Shown one piece after another: positions 11,464 to 22,132 of a stretch of 31,903 nt of DNA (positions within the stretch are counted from its first letter, which is position 1; the number at the start of each line of letters is the position of its first letter). The position numbers were made by a program, and so were the translations under genes. Origin of the DNA: Rhizomucor pusillus (lineage: Eukaryota > Mucoromycota > Mucoromycetes > Mucorales > Lichtheimiaceae); contig FWWN02000248.1 in assembly GCA_900175165.2 (NCBI GenBank), positions 1 to 31,903 on the forward strand. Reading direction: 5' to 3'. A model generated the notes under the pieces. That model did not search any database, was not told the origin of the DNA, and was given only the letters and a program-made list of their open reading frames with translations.

Positions 11464-13999
11464 TTAAGGGTCGTACTTGTATTTCTCTCTCCATAGATCG
11501 CAAACTTTGCGATTATCTCCAACACCCGAGTTCAGAGCATAGGTGCCATCTTCGTCTAGGAGTCCTTTCCCATTTCCATCTTTGCCAGCATCATTTGTAA
11601 GTTCAATAAACAAGTGGAGCCAGTTGATGGCATTGTAAACAGTAAGGAATTCCTCGGTAACATTAGCCGTAGCTTCTTCGCTCATTTTTGCACGCAGATC
11701 AGGGTCCGTAACGAGCGAGAACAGTTTATCGGCAACACCCTGGACGTCGCCAATAGGCACAAGGAATCCATTCACGTCCTTCTTGATCTGAAGTGGGATA
11801 CCGCCGGCCTGGTACGCTACGACCGGGATGCCTTTAGCCAGCGCTTCTGTAACCTTGACTTCAAAGCCTTCTCGATGCGAAAGTTGCAGTGCCACTTGAG
11901 CGTTGCTGAGGATAAGGTCCAAAAGCTGATCAGATGGCGGCAGACGCGCAACGATAATGTCTGCGTAGATAGACGCATACTCGTTTCGGTGGATTGTTGC
12001 ATGCGTCTGTTCGTAAATAACAGTACCGTCAGGGTCATCAATGCTGCCGTGTCCACCTGAATTGTTTTGGCTAATCAGCCAGCGAGTCACGACGTGCAAA
12101 GCGACCCACATGCTTACTTACAGATAACCAACTGAGGTGTATCGTAGTCATCACTGCCGGCTTCTGCGAGTTTAATACGGAGCAGGCGGTATGATTCTAG
12201 AACATCTGGGATGCCTGAAAAGGGACTCGTCGGTTGAGGCTCATGCATGGAGAAAAAATGTTGGGTAAACACTTGCCTTTGCTCGGGTCAAAGCGTGCTA
12301 CTTGAACAATATAGGGTCGACTCCAGTTGACTTCATTTGCACCTTGATCGATACAGACACGGTTGAATACTGATTGATAATACTGTACACACCATTGGTT
12401 CAAATGTTTGTTGAGCCCATCTAATGGGTCTGTAGTTGCGGGCATGAGAACAGTGTTGCGTCTAGGCACGACATCTGGGATGAAGTTGACGATTGGATGA
12501 GCAATAAATAGATCAGCGTATTTTATGAATTGCCACAGGAAGCTTTTGAATGTCTAGTCAGAGGCAATGCATTGGTTAAGAAATTTTAGTTTTTACATAC
12601 TTCCATGTCTCGGCTTGAGGACCATCGGGGTATTCCCTGATTAGATCTGCGCGCATTTCAATGTGGGAACGGAAGATGATGCGGGTTTCAGGCGAATGCT
12701 TCTTGATATGCGGAATGATGCCGACAACTATTGCAAAAGATGGTGAGCAAGCGGAAAGATAATGACGGACAGCATATAGCGTATCCCGTAATATACATAC
12801 GTTGAGGATCATCGACGACAATGACATCTGAAGTCATGATAGGACCTTTTGGTCCAAGCCAGAAACGCTCGACGTTTTCATTTGACCAATCAATGAACAT
12901 TTGTTTGTCGTATTCAGAGAGACGCACTTCGGGTGGGGCCACGCCCTGGAGTACATTGTGGAACTTGCGTTTCGTGATATCAAACACTTCAGGCTTTGGC
13001 CGAGCAACGTACCCTACATACAGCACTGTTTTTAGATGGTAGTTACTCCGGCTATCAACAAATAGAAAGCTTACAGTGAACATCGATGTTGAGCAGACGA
13101 TAGAGTCGCAGCAAAGCATGACGCATTAAAGCGACTAAAAATAGCAATTAGATATTGCCTGGGATTTGGGCGCTGTATGCGTGACCTACCACCTCCACCT
13201 TGCGGCGTCGAGTTGAAAAACGACACTTTTAACTTGCGATCCTTGTACGTTTGGCACATTTCATGAAGGACTCGCCATGTTTCTTTGCACACTGTATCTT
13301 GATAGTCGGCAAGATCACACAGATGGAAAAGACCGTCGAAATCCACTGGAATAGACCGGGACCCTTAGAAACAAACAATGACAACCAAAATATATCGTAC
13401 GACTGTTTATACCTTCAACCTCGTGTCTGTAGCCAACACTCACGCGAGGAATGTTCCCAGGATACTGCGGAGACATCCTATTAAGCAGTACCGAACGTTA
13501 GCAACAGATTGATGATTATTTTGACAGTTGATAGTTCTTACCAGATGACAGCTTTGCGGATGGCAGCACTTGCACGTTCATCAGGTGTCTCGCCGTGTAC
13601 CTTGACCATGCAAGGTATAGCATCTAACTCTCGCCAGAAAGCGGCAGTCATGGTGCGCTCCGGTTTGTCTTCCTCTTGAAGCGCACCTTCAATTTCAGCA
13701 GAACAGGCAACGAGTTGCACTTTGTAGTGCTGAGCGTGAGAGTAAGCTCGAACGACATCTAGCAGAGTCTTGATACCGTCGTGGATAGCTTCCTTCTTAG
13801 TTTCTTTATCCGTGATACTTATTTCCCCGGTGTAATAATCGGTTGTATAGGAGCCGTCGTGCACCGAAATGGCATACAAGACACATTTCTTCTCTGTATA
13901 TATCTGTAGATCAAGACCGAGATAGACGGCTTGAGGGACGTAGTATTGAGAGAAACGACGGCTGGTCGGTATAGTTGGAACGTCAGGTGTAGGGGGCAT
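11464..13999 (-). CDS. Retaining trehalose phosphorylase / ccg-9-type trehalose synthase (GT4)
   Basis: Family of fungal GT-B enzymes that make or phosphorolyse trehalose with alpha-glucose-1-phosphate (EC 2.4.1.231; Neurospora ccg-9 is a relative). ATG at 13999 (MPPTPDVPTIPTSRRFSQYY) is preferred; the open frame extends upstream to 14173, but that part is hydrophobic, unconserved and overlaps the repeated promoter module. The first exon is a family-specific N-terminal domain. Catalytic landmarks follow: SFFNSTPQGGGVALMRHAL, RPKPEVFDITKRKFHNVLQG, RIIFRSHIEMR, YIVQVARFDPSKG, VICGHGSIDDPDGT, and the nucleotide-sugar-type EX7E region LSHREGFEVKVTEALAKGIP followed by AYQAGGIPLQI. About eight short introns, with frames that join cleanly. 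Protein length is roughly 680-720 residues, normal for the family. The direction of the reaction in vivo cannot be told from sequence. Confidence 0.88.
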
Positions 14000-14063
14000 T
14001 GCGTGTAAAGAAGGGATAAAAGAAAATGGCAATGCGCGGAAGTAAAGTAGTTGGCAAATCAAA

Positions 14064-14123
14064 GAAAAGATCGAATGATTCGGTTTCTCGGAACTGAAAC
14101 AAGACCCTAGCAAAAACCACACG
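14064..14123 (+). repeat. Shared upstream module, copy 1
   Basis: About 60 bp that recur at 16960-17020 with roughly 85% identity by eye. The core is GATCGAATGATTCGGTTTCT followed by CGGAACTGAAACAAGACCC. It lies 65-125 bp upstream of the trehalose phosphorylase ATG (gene on the minus strand), so it is read in reverse relative to that gene. It contains GTTTC...GAAAC inverted arms. It could be a regulatory module or a short dispersed repeat. Confidence 0.6.
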
Positions 14124-14400
14124 ATATAGTAGATGATTAATCCACGCGTTTTTAGAACTGATTCAATGTGCACCGAGGTGCAGGTCTAGTGTACCGACTG
14201 ATTACTGATACTCGGATAAATGCTGGTTGAAAATGTACACGTTATACTCTGTTCTTTAGCTCCGATAACTACTTCCATGCAACATGGACGAATAGATACT
14301 TTTATAGACTTGGATAACCCGAGCACTGGCTTCAAAGTTTGATAATCGGCACAGGTGGAACGGTGACACAGACGGGCTTCTCGTCATCGTATCTATCATC

Positions 14401-16553
14401 ATGCTGGCGAACCTATACGATTTCAGCCTTGATCACTGCAATTTTCTGAACGAGAGCCAGTATGCATACTATGCAGCACAGTGCTCTGTAAGCAGAAGCA
14501 ACTTGCAGGTCGGCAAATACAGCGACGCAGTCGACATTGTCAACAACCTTGTCAAACTGATTGAAAACGAAATGGTGACCGCACTCCTCCACAGATCATA
14601 CACGATGGAGAAGCTTGGGTACCTTGGACCATCAATAGAGGATGCGAGAAGAGTGATTCAACTGTCACCACATATGTCTGTCGGATACCTGCAGCAAATG
14701 TATTGTGGAAGCAGGGCGAGACACGCGAAACGTTGATGGTATACTACAACGCGATGAAAAACGTAACGAGTGACGACAAGCTTTTCCACCAACTCGAGTC
14801 TTCGAAACCCTACGTCGAAAAGCAACTAAACAAACAAGTTGGCATTTTCCTCCCTAAATTGCCTTACGATATCGTCGATCGAATCTTGTCACAGCTTTAC
14901 TTGCGCGATTTACTGAAATGCAGATCGATATGCAAGCAGTGGAATAAGATGATATCAAAATGGCCAAAACTATGGAAAACGTCAACTGTGAGTGGCTCCA
15001 AAGCAGCACATTGCCGTTACTCATGAGCAAACCTTTGAGAGAAGTCAGCGTTCTATGTGACCAAGACGAGGATAACACGGTACCACTGTGGGAGGCATTT
15101 GAAGATTATCCGATTGCAGGCATTAAGAAACTGTGAAAGCACATATGTATAAAGCATCTAAGCATCAATTTTCCATACTAATTTGGCGTTTATTATACAG
15201 GCGTGGTTGGTGTAGTAGACGATGCAACGGGATTTATCCCACACGTGCCGTCTTTGCTTCGTCCGAGTCTGCAGAGCTTGATTGAACTTGAGATATTCTG
15301 CGATGAACGGAATCAGTCGATGTCACTTTGTCAATTCCTTACTCATGTATTCGTCTCCGATATCTTAATTTCTCATGCGAATATCCTCTTGCAGCGTGTC
15401 GAGAACTTCGTAATATAATGGCCGGGCTCATAGATAACTTGCAAATGCAAACCCTTTGGTTTATGGTTAAGTACTTTTTCTACGAGACACCATTTGATGG
15501 CGGTTTCCTCGAGGGACCGTTTCCGCATCTCTACGACGCGATGCGCTTGTTGCTCGAACGTTGTCCACAATTGCAACATTTATACGTGTATCCAGCAGTT
15601 TCGAGGACATTTCTGATGACGAACTCTCGAGAACACTGCTGCGACACTATCCACGGCTCGCTACTTTTAGTTACGATACTGATATACAACCTTTGCTCGG
15701 ATGGTACGAACCAGCGAGGTTCAAAGACATGTGCATCCTCACGCAGTGCAGATCGATCAATGGATTTTTACCGATATTGCAACATCTGTGCTTCAATATG
15801 CAAGACTTGCGACTCGATAGCTCTGCAGTCAAAGGAACAAAGTGGGAAATAGTAAAGAGTTTGGGAGGTTTCCCACACTTGAGACGTTTGCACTTGAAGG
15901 GAAATCACAGAATCGGTGACATCCCTAACGCGACAATCGTATGCTTGTTGGAAACAAGCCCAAGCATTGAGACTCTTATATGGGATATGGTCCATCTGTT
16001 CGACGATGCTGTATTTGACACCCTAGGTTCGATGAAAAGCTTGATATGTTTGGAGCTCAGTTGTTGCCATAAGATCAATATACCAGGCCTACAACGATTT
16101 GCATCCACGACTATCAGCTTAAGGTCAGTTCACTTCAGACAATTTTCCATTATTTGCGATGGATTATGTATACACCAATCGATTGAACAAGTGATGATAG
16201 CTTTGAGCGAAATTCGGCAGTTACGACAGTTGCGCTTGAGCAATTACGGTGCAGGCGCCATCAGCGAGAACTTTGTGGATAATTTGAAAAGCGCCTCATT
16301 ATTAACAGTGCATATGCTTGACATCCGTGACGCTCACGAAGCAGTTCTGAAGCTTGCACGCATTCCTAGCATTGATTACATCACAGTCGACTATCGTTCT
16401 AAATTGGATAAGGAGAAGACTATGGCAATCCTTAAAGAACGGACGACCCCATTGCTTATTGTCAAAGACCACAGACGGTTAACAGAACAAGAGATGAAAC
16501 TATTACCTACAGTGATAAATATAAATTTTAAATTCACAGATATTTTTACATGA
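14401..16553 (+). pseudogene. TPR/F-box/leucine-rich-repeat protein gene with frameshifts
   Basis: Encodes in order a TPR-like segment (AVDIVNNLVKLIENEMV, SIEDARRVIQLSPHMSVGYL, then LWKQGETRETLMVYYNAM), an F-box (LPKLPYDIVDRILSQLYLRD, then CRSICKQWNKMISKWPKLW) and a long LRR region (about 15050-16553). Such proteins act as substrate receptors of SCF ubiquitin ligases. The frame is not continuous. Shifts occur near 14693 (one G seems missing in CAGCAAATG), near 14975 (A-run after LW), between about 15310 and 15330, and near 15590; a TGA at about 15134 adds a break unless it is spliced. All four shifts go the same way, as single-base deletions would. The last 330 codons, from 15561, are open. 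One ATG (14401) fits the start. Either a young pseudogene or a locus with uncorrected sequencing deletions; introns alone do not explain it. Confidence 0.6.
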
Positions 16554-16959
16554 TGATAATTCCTTTTTGTTTCTTTTTGCTCTGGTGAATATGCCTCGAG
16601 ATCACAGAGCTGTCTCGCATAATTCGAACGATTCGACAGAGAAGCTACAATTCGCTTCCGAGGAATCTCGCGTGATCTTTCTTGCCGATATATGGCTGAA
16701 GTAATGACATGTATGCTCTGAAGCCTTTCGTTAAACAACCACATTAATCCGTTTCATTCGGATAAACAACTCTAATAACTTTTGTCATTAATCCGCCGTG
16801 CTGAAGCTGATACCCGAAGATAAAGATTAGCAAGCAAAGTTGCCATGGAACAAGTATTTTGATGATCTCCGGAGAAAATAGGCTACCACGGAGCGGATCA
16901 ACCACCACGAGCATTTATCCAAATCAAGAAAGATGCGAGAAGATGGAAAAAATGAAACG
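16554..16959. other. Intergenic region upstream of the methyltransferase gene
   Basis: No credible gene. Open frames here (for example minus strand 16391-16744) overlap the F-box gene or are low-complexity and have no recognisable domain. The region leads into the shared upstream module at 16960. Confidence 0.4.
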
Positions 16960-17020
16960 AAAAAGATCGGATGATTAGGTTTCTCAGAACTGAAACAAAA
17001 CCCCAGCATAAATCATCACG
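16960..17020 (+). repeat. Shared upstream module, copy 2
   Basis: Second copy of the module at 14064-14123: AAAGATCGGATGATTAGGTT then TCTCAGAACTGAAACAAAAC. It lies 84-144 bp upstream of the methyltransferase ATG, in the same orientation as that gene. An AT-rich tract with a T9 run follows (about 17038-17103), typical of a fungal core promoter/leader. Confidence 0.6.
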
Positions 17021-17103
17021 CACACGAATGTGGAAAATTAAAAAAACAGAAAAATAATATAGATCATGGAATTTTGACCCTTTTTTTTTAATTCCATTTT
17101 TAC

Positions 17104-18686
17104 ATGGGAAATCGACAATCTTTATTCAACTATAGACAGCGACGACGAGATAAACATGCTGCTGCTCCTGCAAAGTCTGCACTGACAATCACGAAAAGCA
17201 GACTGTCCCCGATACGAACCAACAAGTCTGCAAAGCATCATCGAGAGGAGCTGGAAGACCGTCCAAAAATGAAAACCTCATCGTCGTATCCGGACTCCAA
17301 CAGACCTGTCGTGGACGATACAACGATTGTAGTGGATGGTCGAACGTATCAGAACGTCAATTCAAAGTATTACCTGCCGAACGACGAGCTAGAGCAGGAT
17401 AGAATGACAAACTTGGTAATAATTGATGCTGATCCAAAATGAATCTTACCGGGAGAAAAATTCAAATGTATTCACACAATGGTGGCCATAGCATTTCATT
17501 CTGAAGCACTGTTTCGATGGAAACTACACTGCACCGGTGCGCGAGCTCCTTAAGCAACCAACTTCAACGTCTCCTGCGTGGATGGATAACTTATCTACCC
17601 AAATGACGGACACTGGCAGTGCGTACACAACGGGGTCAGGACAGCAAACCAAGTCTACAGCTCACATTCTGGACATTGCCTGCGGTACTGGTATTTGGCT
17701 GATGGAGATGGCGTCAGAGTTCCCTCATGCGCAGTTTTACGGCATTGACATTTCTGTGATGTATCCAACGACTATCAAGCCTCCCAACGTGCATTTCTTG
17801 CGAGGAGATGTGTGTGAAAACCTTCCATATCCAGACGCGTTTTTTGATTACGTGCATATGGGCATGGTCTACAACTGCTTCTCATCACAGGATAGAAAGG
17901 TATTCCCGGCAAAATTAAACTTTCTTTGCTCTAGTCCTCTAAGCAATCTCTTCCAGATGTTGCTTAAAGAAATCAAGCGTGTCATGAAGCCCGGCGCGTA
18001 CTTTGAATGTCGTGATGTGGAGCCACATATTCGCAATGCTGGGCCGTATACAACTGAATTTGTGAAGCCTTGTAAGTTTTTGAGCGTCGGTGATGAACAA
18101 TAAGGAATGCCTATTGATATGTGATTATTCATTCTTCGCAGTTGCCGAAGTTATGCAGCAAAGACTTGACGTCGACGTCAATTGGTACAAGAAAATATGT
18201 GAACATATGCAAAATCTTTGTGACTTTGTTGATATCCACCATCAAACAGTATCCATCAACTTTATGTCGAGCAATAACCTGAGCAGCGCTTTCCAGGACG
18301 CGATCCGCAGCGAATTCGAAGCCTACGGTCGATTCTACAAGGAGTTTTGCGGCCTCGACAATGAAGGCTACTCGGAAGCAGTCGACAAGATTATGGATGA
18401 ATGCAAGAAAAAACGATCTTATCTCAATTACTATATGTGCTGGTGCCGAAAACCAGTTTTTCAAGTGCAAAAGAGTAACAGCGACTTTCAATTGAATGTG
18501 CATGCTCTTGGTAGAGATACACCAACGATAAACACCTTCTCTACTTCATGTCAAACAGTGCACAGTTTTAGCAGTTCAAAATCGTCATCTGATGTGACCA
18601 CAAACACAGAAGAACGTGAGGCTGAACGTCAAGAACGGGAAAACCAAAATGCGATCAACCAGTTTATCCACGGTTATGTCGATTAA
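17104..18686 (+). CDS. SAM-dependent methyltransferase with N-myristoylation signal
   Basis: Class I methyltransferase. Exons 17104-17415, 17492-17899, 17957-18071 and 18142-18686 join in frame with GT-AG introns. The N-terminus MGNRQSLF fits the N-myristoylation consensus (Gly2, Ser6) and is followed by a basic stretch (NYRQRRRDKH), suggesting membrane attachment. A conserved lead-in at the first junction (MTNLHFILKHCFDGNYTAPV) precedes motif I, ILDIACGTGIWLMEMASEFP, then FYGIDIS (acidic loop), NVHFLRGDVCENLPYPD (motif II region) and FDYVHMGMVYNCF. MLLKEIKRVMKPGAYFECRD is the usual post-III helix/strand. The C-terminal third has a Ser/Thr-rich linker and a charged REAERQEREN segment. The substrate is unknown. 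The fold resembles LaeA-like and Methyltransf_25 proteins of fungi. Confidence 0.85.
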
Positions 18687-19055
18687 CGCAAAATACCATA
18701 GACATACATTTACATTCACCTTAGATCGGTTAAATGTTCATGATATACCTCACGCTGGTTCTTCTTCTTCGTTTCATATCCATTTAATAAAAAAAATCAA
18801 ATCACCCCACTTGGCGATGAGGTCTCACTGTATCCAACTAAGCAATTGATTTCAAAATAATGGAAGTTTCTAAACCGTCGCCAGTGTTGTGAACCACTAG
18901 GATGTGATTCATAGGTAGGTTATCTATGTAGAACTAAGAAACGGTAAGACGGACGTGCGAAAATACGCGGGAAAAACGGGCGCTGAAGGAAATGCCGGAA
19001 ATACCGGAAAGCAGCAGAAACCGACCTGTCGGTCTTTACAACGTATAGTATCTAC
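18687..19055. other. 3' flank of the methyltransferase gene, no gene seen
   Basis: AT-rich 3' region, then a G/A-rich stretch with short repeats (GCCGGAAATACCGG near 18994-19007) and a small hairpin ACCGACCTGTCGGT near 19020-19033. No coding signal. Confidence 0.4.
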
Positions 19056-19388
19056 CTATATCCCTCTACTGCACTGCTGCTTTGACAACTTATAATTGTA
19101 TGGATCATTTAGAGGTTGAGAAATTGTATGGTAAGCTAGGAGTAAGAGTAGCAAGGCAGCTTGGTTTCTGTTGAAGAGCATCAAAGCATCAAAGCGCTGT
19201 TCTTGGGTTGCAGAAACGATAAGATTCTGTGCAACCAGATCTAAGACAAGACATGTGACCTTCTTGCTCTCGATACCTGCCAAAAGAGTTATTCCTATGT
19301 CTCTTATCCGAAATCTGTTCTGTTCGTAGAATCTGGAGAAGAGCAGCGCGAGAAACGCCTTCATGTCTTTAAATATAGAGTCAATCAA
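19056..19388 (-). CDS. Unrecognised ORF, possible gene remnant
   Basis: An open stretch of 110 codons with protein-like composition: MKAFLALLFSRFYEQNRFRI, then GITLLAGIESKKVTCLVLDL. Just upstream on the minus strand a tract ending TTTTTTTGTAG (about 19406-19416) looks like a splice acceptor, so this could be the last exon of a longer gene whose 5' part is lost: the amino-acid transporter begins about 110 bp further on. The pattern recalls C-terminal parts of anonymous, expanded mucoralean protein families. I cannot name it. Confidence 0.3.
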   Translation of the reverse strand: MIDSIFKDMKAFLALLFSRFYEQNRFRIRDIGITLLAGIESKKVTCLVLDLVAQNLIVSATQEQRFDALMLFNRNQAALLLLLLAYHTISQPLNDPYNYKLSKQQCSRGI

Positions 19389-19525
19389 TAATTTCGTCGT
19401 TCTCCCTACAAAAAAATGACAATTATGAAATTTGAAAATAAAAAGGAAATAGCGACAAATACTAAATTAAAGGATGATGTGTCATCTATAGGAGGTACAC
19501 ATAGCAGAAAATGTAAAAATCGCCA

Positions 19526-20873
19526 ATGTACTTACTGATATATGATCCGGCAGAGGAAGAACGTGGGCATTCAGCTTTTGATGTGGACCGCACGAACGCC
19601 GGCAGTTCCTTTTATGCTTATTACAATGTAGTTTGTTGCGTCTGTGGTACCGGCATGTTGGGACTTTCTACATCTCTTGGCAAAGGTGGTTGGGGTGCCT
19701 TGGCTCTCCTGCTTCTTTCCTGGTGGATGGCGATTGCAAGTGTTAAAGATCACTGCGAACTTCTCTCACGTCGACGCTGACGCTTGTCTTTTGCATTTCA
19801 ATACATAGTACTCATCCATTATCCTCATCAAATGTTTGTACCGCCCTCGCAAACAGACCAGTCGGCTACCATCTTACAAGGATGTAGCAGAAGACGCTTT
19901 TGGACCTGTTGGCGGCTGGGTCGCATTTTTCTTTCAAGCTTGGATCATTGTCGGCACCCCGATTTTATACCTCGTGCTTTGCGCTGCGAATCTGAACGAT
20001 CTGTGTGCGGGCTCACCAGGCGAAATAGGCATTGTTCCATGGACAATCATATTTTGCGTCGTTGTTGCAATCCCCATGATATTCTTGAAGACAATGAAGG
20101 ACATTGCTTGGACTAGCTTTGTGGGCGTCGTGGCCGTGCTCGTCACAACCTTTATCTGCGTCATCGTCGCCGGCATCAATGACAAACAAAACAATGTTTC
20201 CAGAATGGTGAGACACGACAATATCATTTGGGAGGGTTTTCCCGTGGCCTTGTCAACGATTGCATTCAGCTTTGGAGGCAACGTTGTGTATCCAAACGTG
20301 GAAGCGTCCATGAAGCGACCCAAGGATTGGAACAAGGTTATCATTGGCGGCCTTACGACTTGCGCCATCCTCTATATCCTCATTGCTGTCCCAGGGTACT
20401 ATGTGTACGGCGCCGATGTAAAGAACCCGCTTTACAATAGCCTTCCAAACGGCGTGCCTCGCATTATCTGTGTTGTCTTTGTCACTCTTAATGTTCTCGT
20501 TTCAGCACCCATTTATTTAATGTCCTTTGTTCTGGACTGCGAAGATATCCTTAAAGTCGATCGACTACAACCGGGGACCAAGGCTTTTATCGCACGCGCA
20601 ACTTTTCGTACATCCATCATGGCATTTTGCGGCGTCGTTGGCTGCGTCGTGCCGTACTTTGACTTGCTGCTGGACCTTTTCGGTGCCTTTGGCTATTGTA
20701 CAACGATCTTTATTATACCCATTGCTTGCTATTGGCGTCTGACTGGAGTTCGCAATAAGCCGATTTGGGAGCTGGCATGGAACATGCTTATTCTCGTATT
20801 CGGTATAGTCGGCCTTGTCTTTGGAACTTGGGGTGCCCTGGAAGCTCTAATCAATGCTTTCCAAAACAAATGA
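19526..20873 (+). CDS. AAAP-family (Avt-like) amino-acid transporter
   Basis: Membrane transporter of the amino acid/auxin permease family (Aa_trans), related to vacuolar Avt proteins, moving neutral amino acids across vacuolar or plasma membrane. Two exons: 19526-19741 and 19809-20873, joined in phase 0 (MAIAS then YSSIILIKCLYRP). TM1 holds the conserved SSFYAYYNVVCCVCGTGMLG (compare N-x-x-x-G-T-G-x-L-x-x-P of the family) and GKGGWGALALLLL. SYKDVAEDAFGPVGGWVAFF follows, as in Avt proteins. FPVALSTIAFSFGGNVVYPN is the conserved mid-protein helix. About ten or eleven hydrophobic segments. The N-terminus before TM1 is short; the ATG at 19526 is the first in frame, but an upstream exon cannot be excluded. 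Roughly 425 residues, slightly short for the family. Confidence 0.85.
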
Positions 20874-20899
20874 TCCGCTCACCAAAAGCAACTTGTCAT

Positions 20900-21605
20900 A
20901 CATATCCAAACTTGTAAATACTTTGTTATTTTCCTCAATATAAATATATAAATAACATGAATAAACCAGCTTACGATGTTCCTAATTATCTCTCGCTTAG
21001 AATGATGGACCACAGTTCGACTGTCGAGCGATTTAGAGATTGTACATATCTCCTTCGTGTGCATAATATGTAAGTTTTTACAGCGGGAGACAGCCTGTAG
21101 GAAAAACTCAAACTCTTTCCCGGTCTGAAAATCACAGAAAGGAACATGTGGCGTCATCCTCTGATCAAAAATTCCTGCATCAACAGTTGATCGTATTAGA
21201 CGCTGATCGCTAAATCTGTAGATGCACAGCAATATCTAAATCATTAAAACGAAATAGGACGGTTGAGGGTCGAAAGAACTGATTTCATGATAATATTTCT
21301 GATAATAGGCCTTCGTCATTGCTTGTATTAATTCGGAGGAAATGAGCTGAAGCCTTATTCGGTCTAGTGCATCTTTATGGCAACCACGGCGTGGGTACAA
21401 AACGCCAAAGCTTTATGTGCATTTATGCATGTTCTCGTACGATAAATAGTCTTGGTATCTCTTCAGAGCAGCGGTAGCAGTCTGAGAATCAGCAAACGTT
21501 CCAAATAGGATGATCTCGCGATGCTTGCTGGCTCTCGTTATTACTGCTTGAATAATAGGTTACACCAAGTGCCAAGACTAGCAGGAAACTGCAACGAACA
21601 AACAT
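20900..21605 (-). pseudogene. Decayed gene for a small secreted protein
   Basis: On the minus strand an ATG at 21605 opens a good signal peptide (MFVRCSFLLVLALGVTYYSS). A single-base shift near 21560 moves into a long protein-like frame: IIQAVITRASKHREIILFGT, FADSQTATAALKRYQDYLSY, SFGVLYPRRGCHKDALDRIR, LISSELIQAMTKAYYQKYYH, and later STVDAGIFDQRMTPHVPFCD. That frame has two in-frame stops, TAA at 21413-21415 and TAG at 21236-21238, 177 bases apart, and is otherwise open to 20879. Composition is protein-like on both sides of each stop, which suggests nonsense decay rather than chance. I do not recognise the family. The real 3' boundary is uncertain. Confidence 0.45.
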
Positions 21606-22016
21606 CCCCGACGTTACCGCGTCGATCCCGTTTCTGTCACACTGACCATTCCTTTTGTGTTGTCCATCTATTTTCTCGGTGCACATACACTCGGAATTAT
21701 ACAATAATTCGCTTAAATCTCGAGTGAACATGATATTCGGTCCCTCCAAAAGACGAAAAGTGTGCCGAGTATTTTCTGCTGGTTTAGCTGCAAGTAATAA
21801 GAAGCAACATATCGCGCCAAGGCTAACCCAAAAAGCGGTGATCTAAATGTAACCAACACATATTCCAAACAGAAGAGTGTATTGCTAAGGACGTGCGTGA
21901 CAGAAAAAGAACACCGCGGTCGACGGGACTTTATTTCCCCTGTTTGGGAAAAAATCATCGTTGCTGGCTGGAAGGCACACTACATAATAGACGCCCGCCC
22001 GCGCTAAGGCCCCGCC

Positions 22017-22111
22017 GTTTCTTTCATTCACACCTTTCTTCTCTCTTCTCGATCTCGATCTCTGTCTCTTTTTATCTCTCTCTCTCTTTCCTTTTACTTT
22101 TCCTGCCTTAA
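22017..22111 (+). promoter_or_regulatory. Pyrimidine-rich leader/core promoter of the GT15 gene
   Basis: About 95 bases of nearly pure C/T on the plus strand, including (TC)n runs, end about 20 bases before the ATG at 22133. Such CT boxes are common around fungal transcription starts of well-expressed genes. The role here is inferred from position and composition. Confidence 0.5.
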
Positions 22112-22132
22112 CTATTCATATCTGAAACTAGG

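Noticed and set aside
14090..14112. Heat-shock element in the shared module
   Set aside because: TTC and GAA half-sites are present, but the spacing (three bases, then head-to-tail) does not match a canonical element.
14000..14173. N-terminal extension of trehalose phosphorylase from an ATG at 14173
   Set aside because: The extension overlaps the repeated upstream module and is hydrophobic and unlike the family; the ATG at 13999 fits better.
19934..20368. 144-codon minus-strand ORF
   Set aside because: Antisense shadow of the amino-acid transporter, which has strong family motifs on the plus strand.
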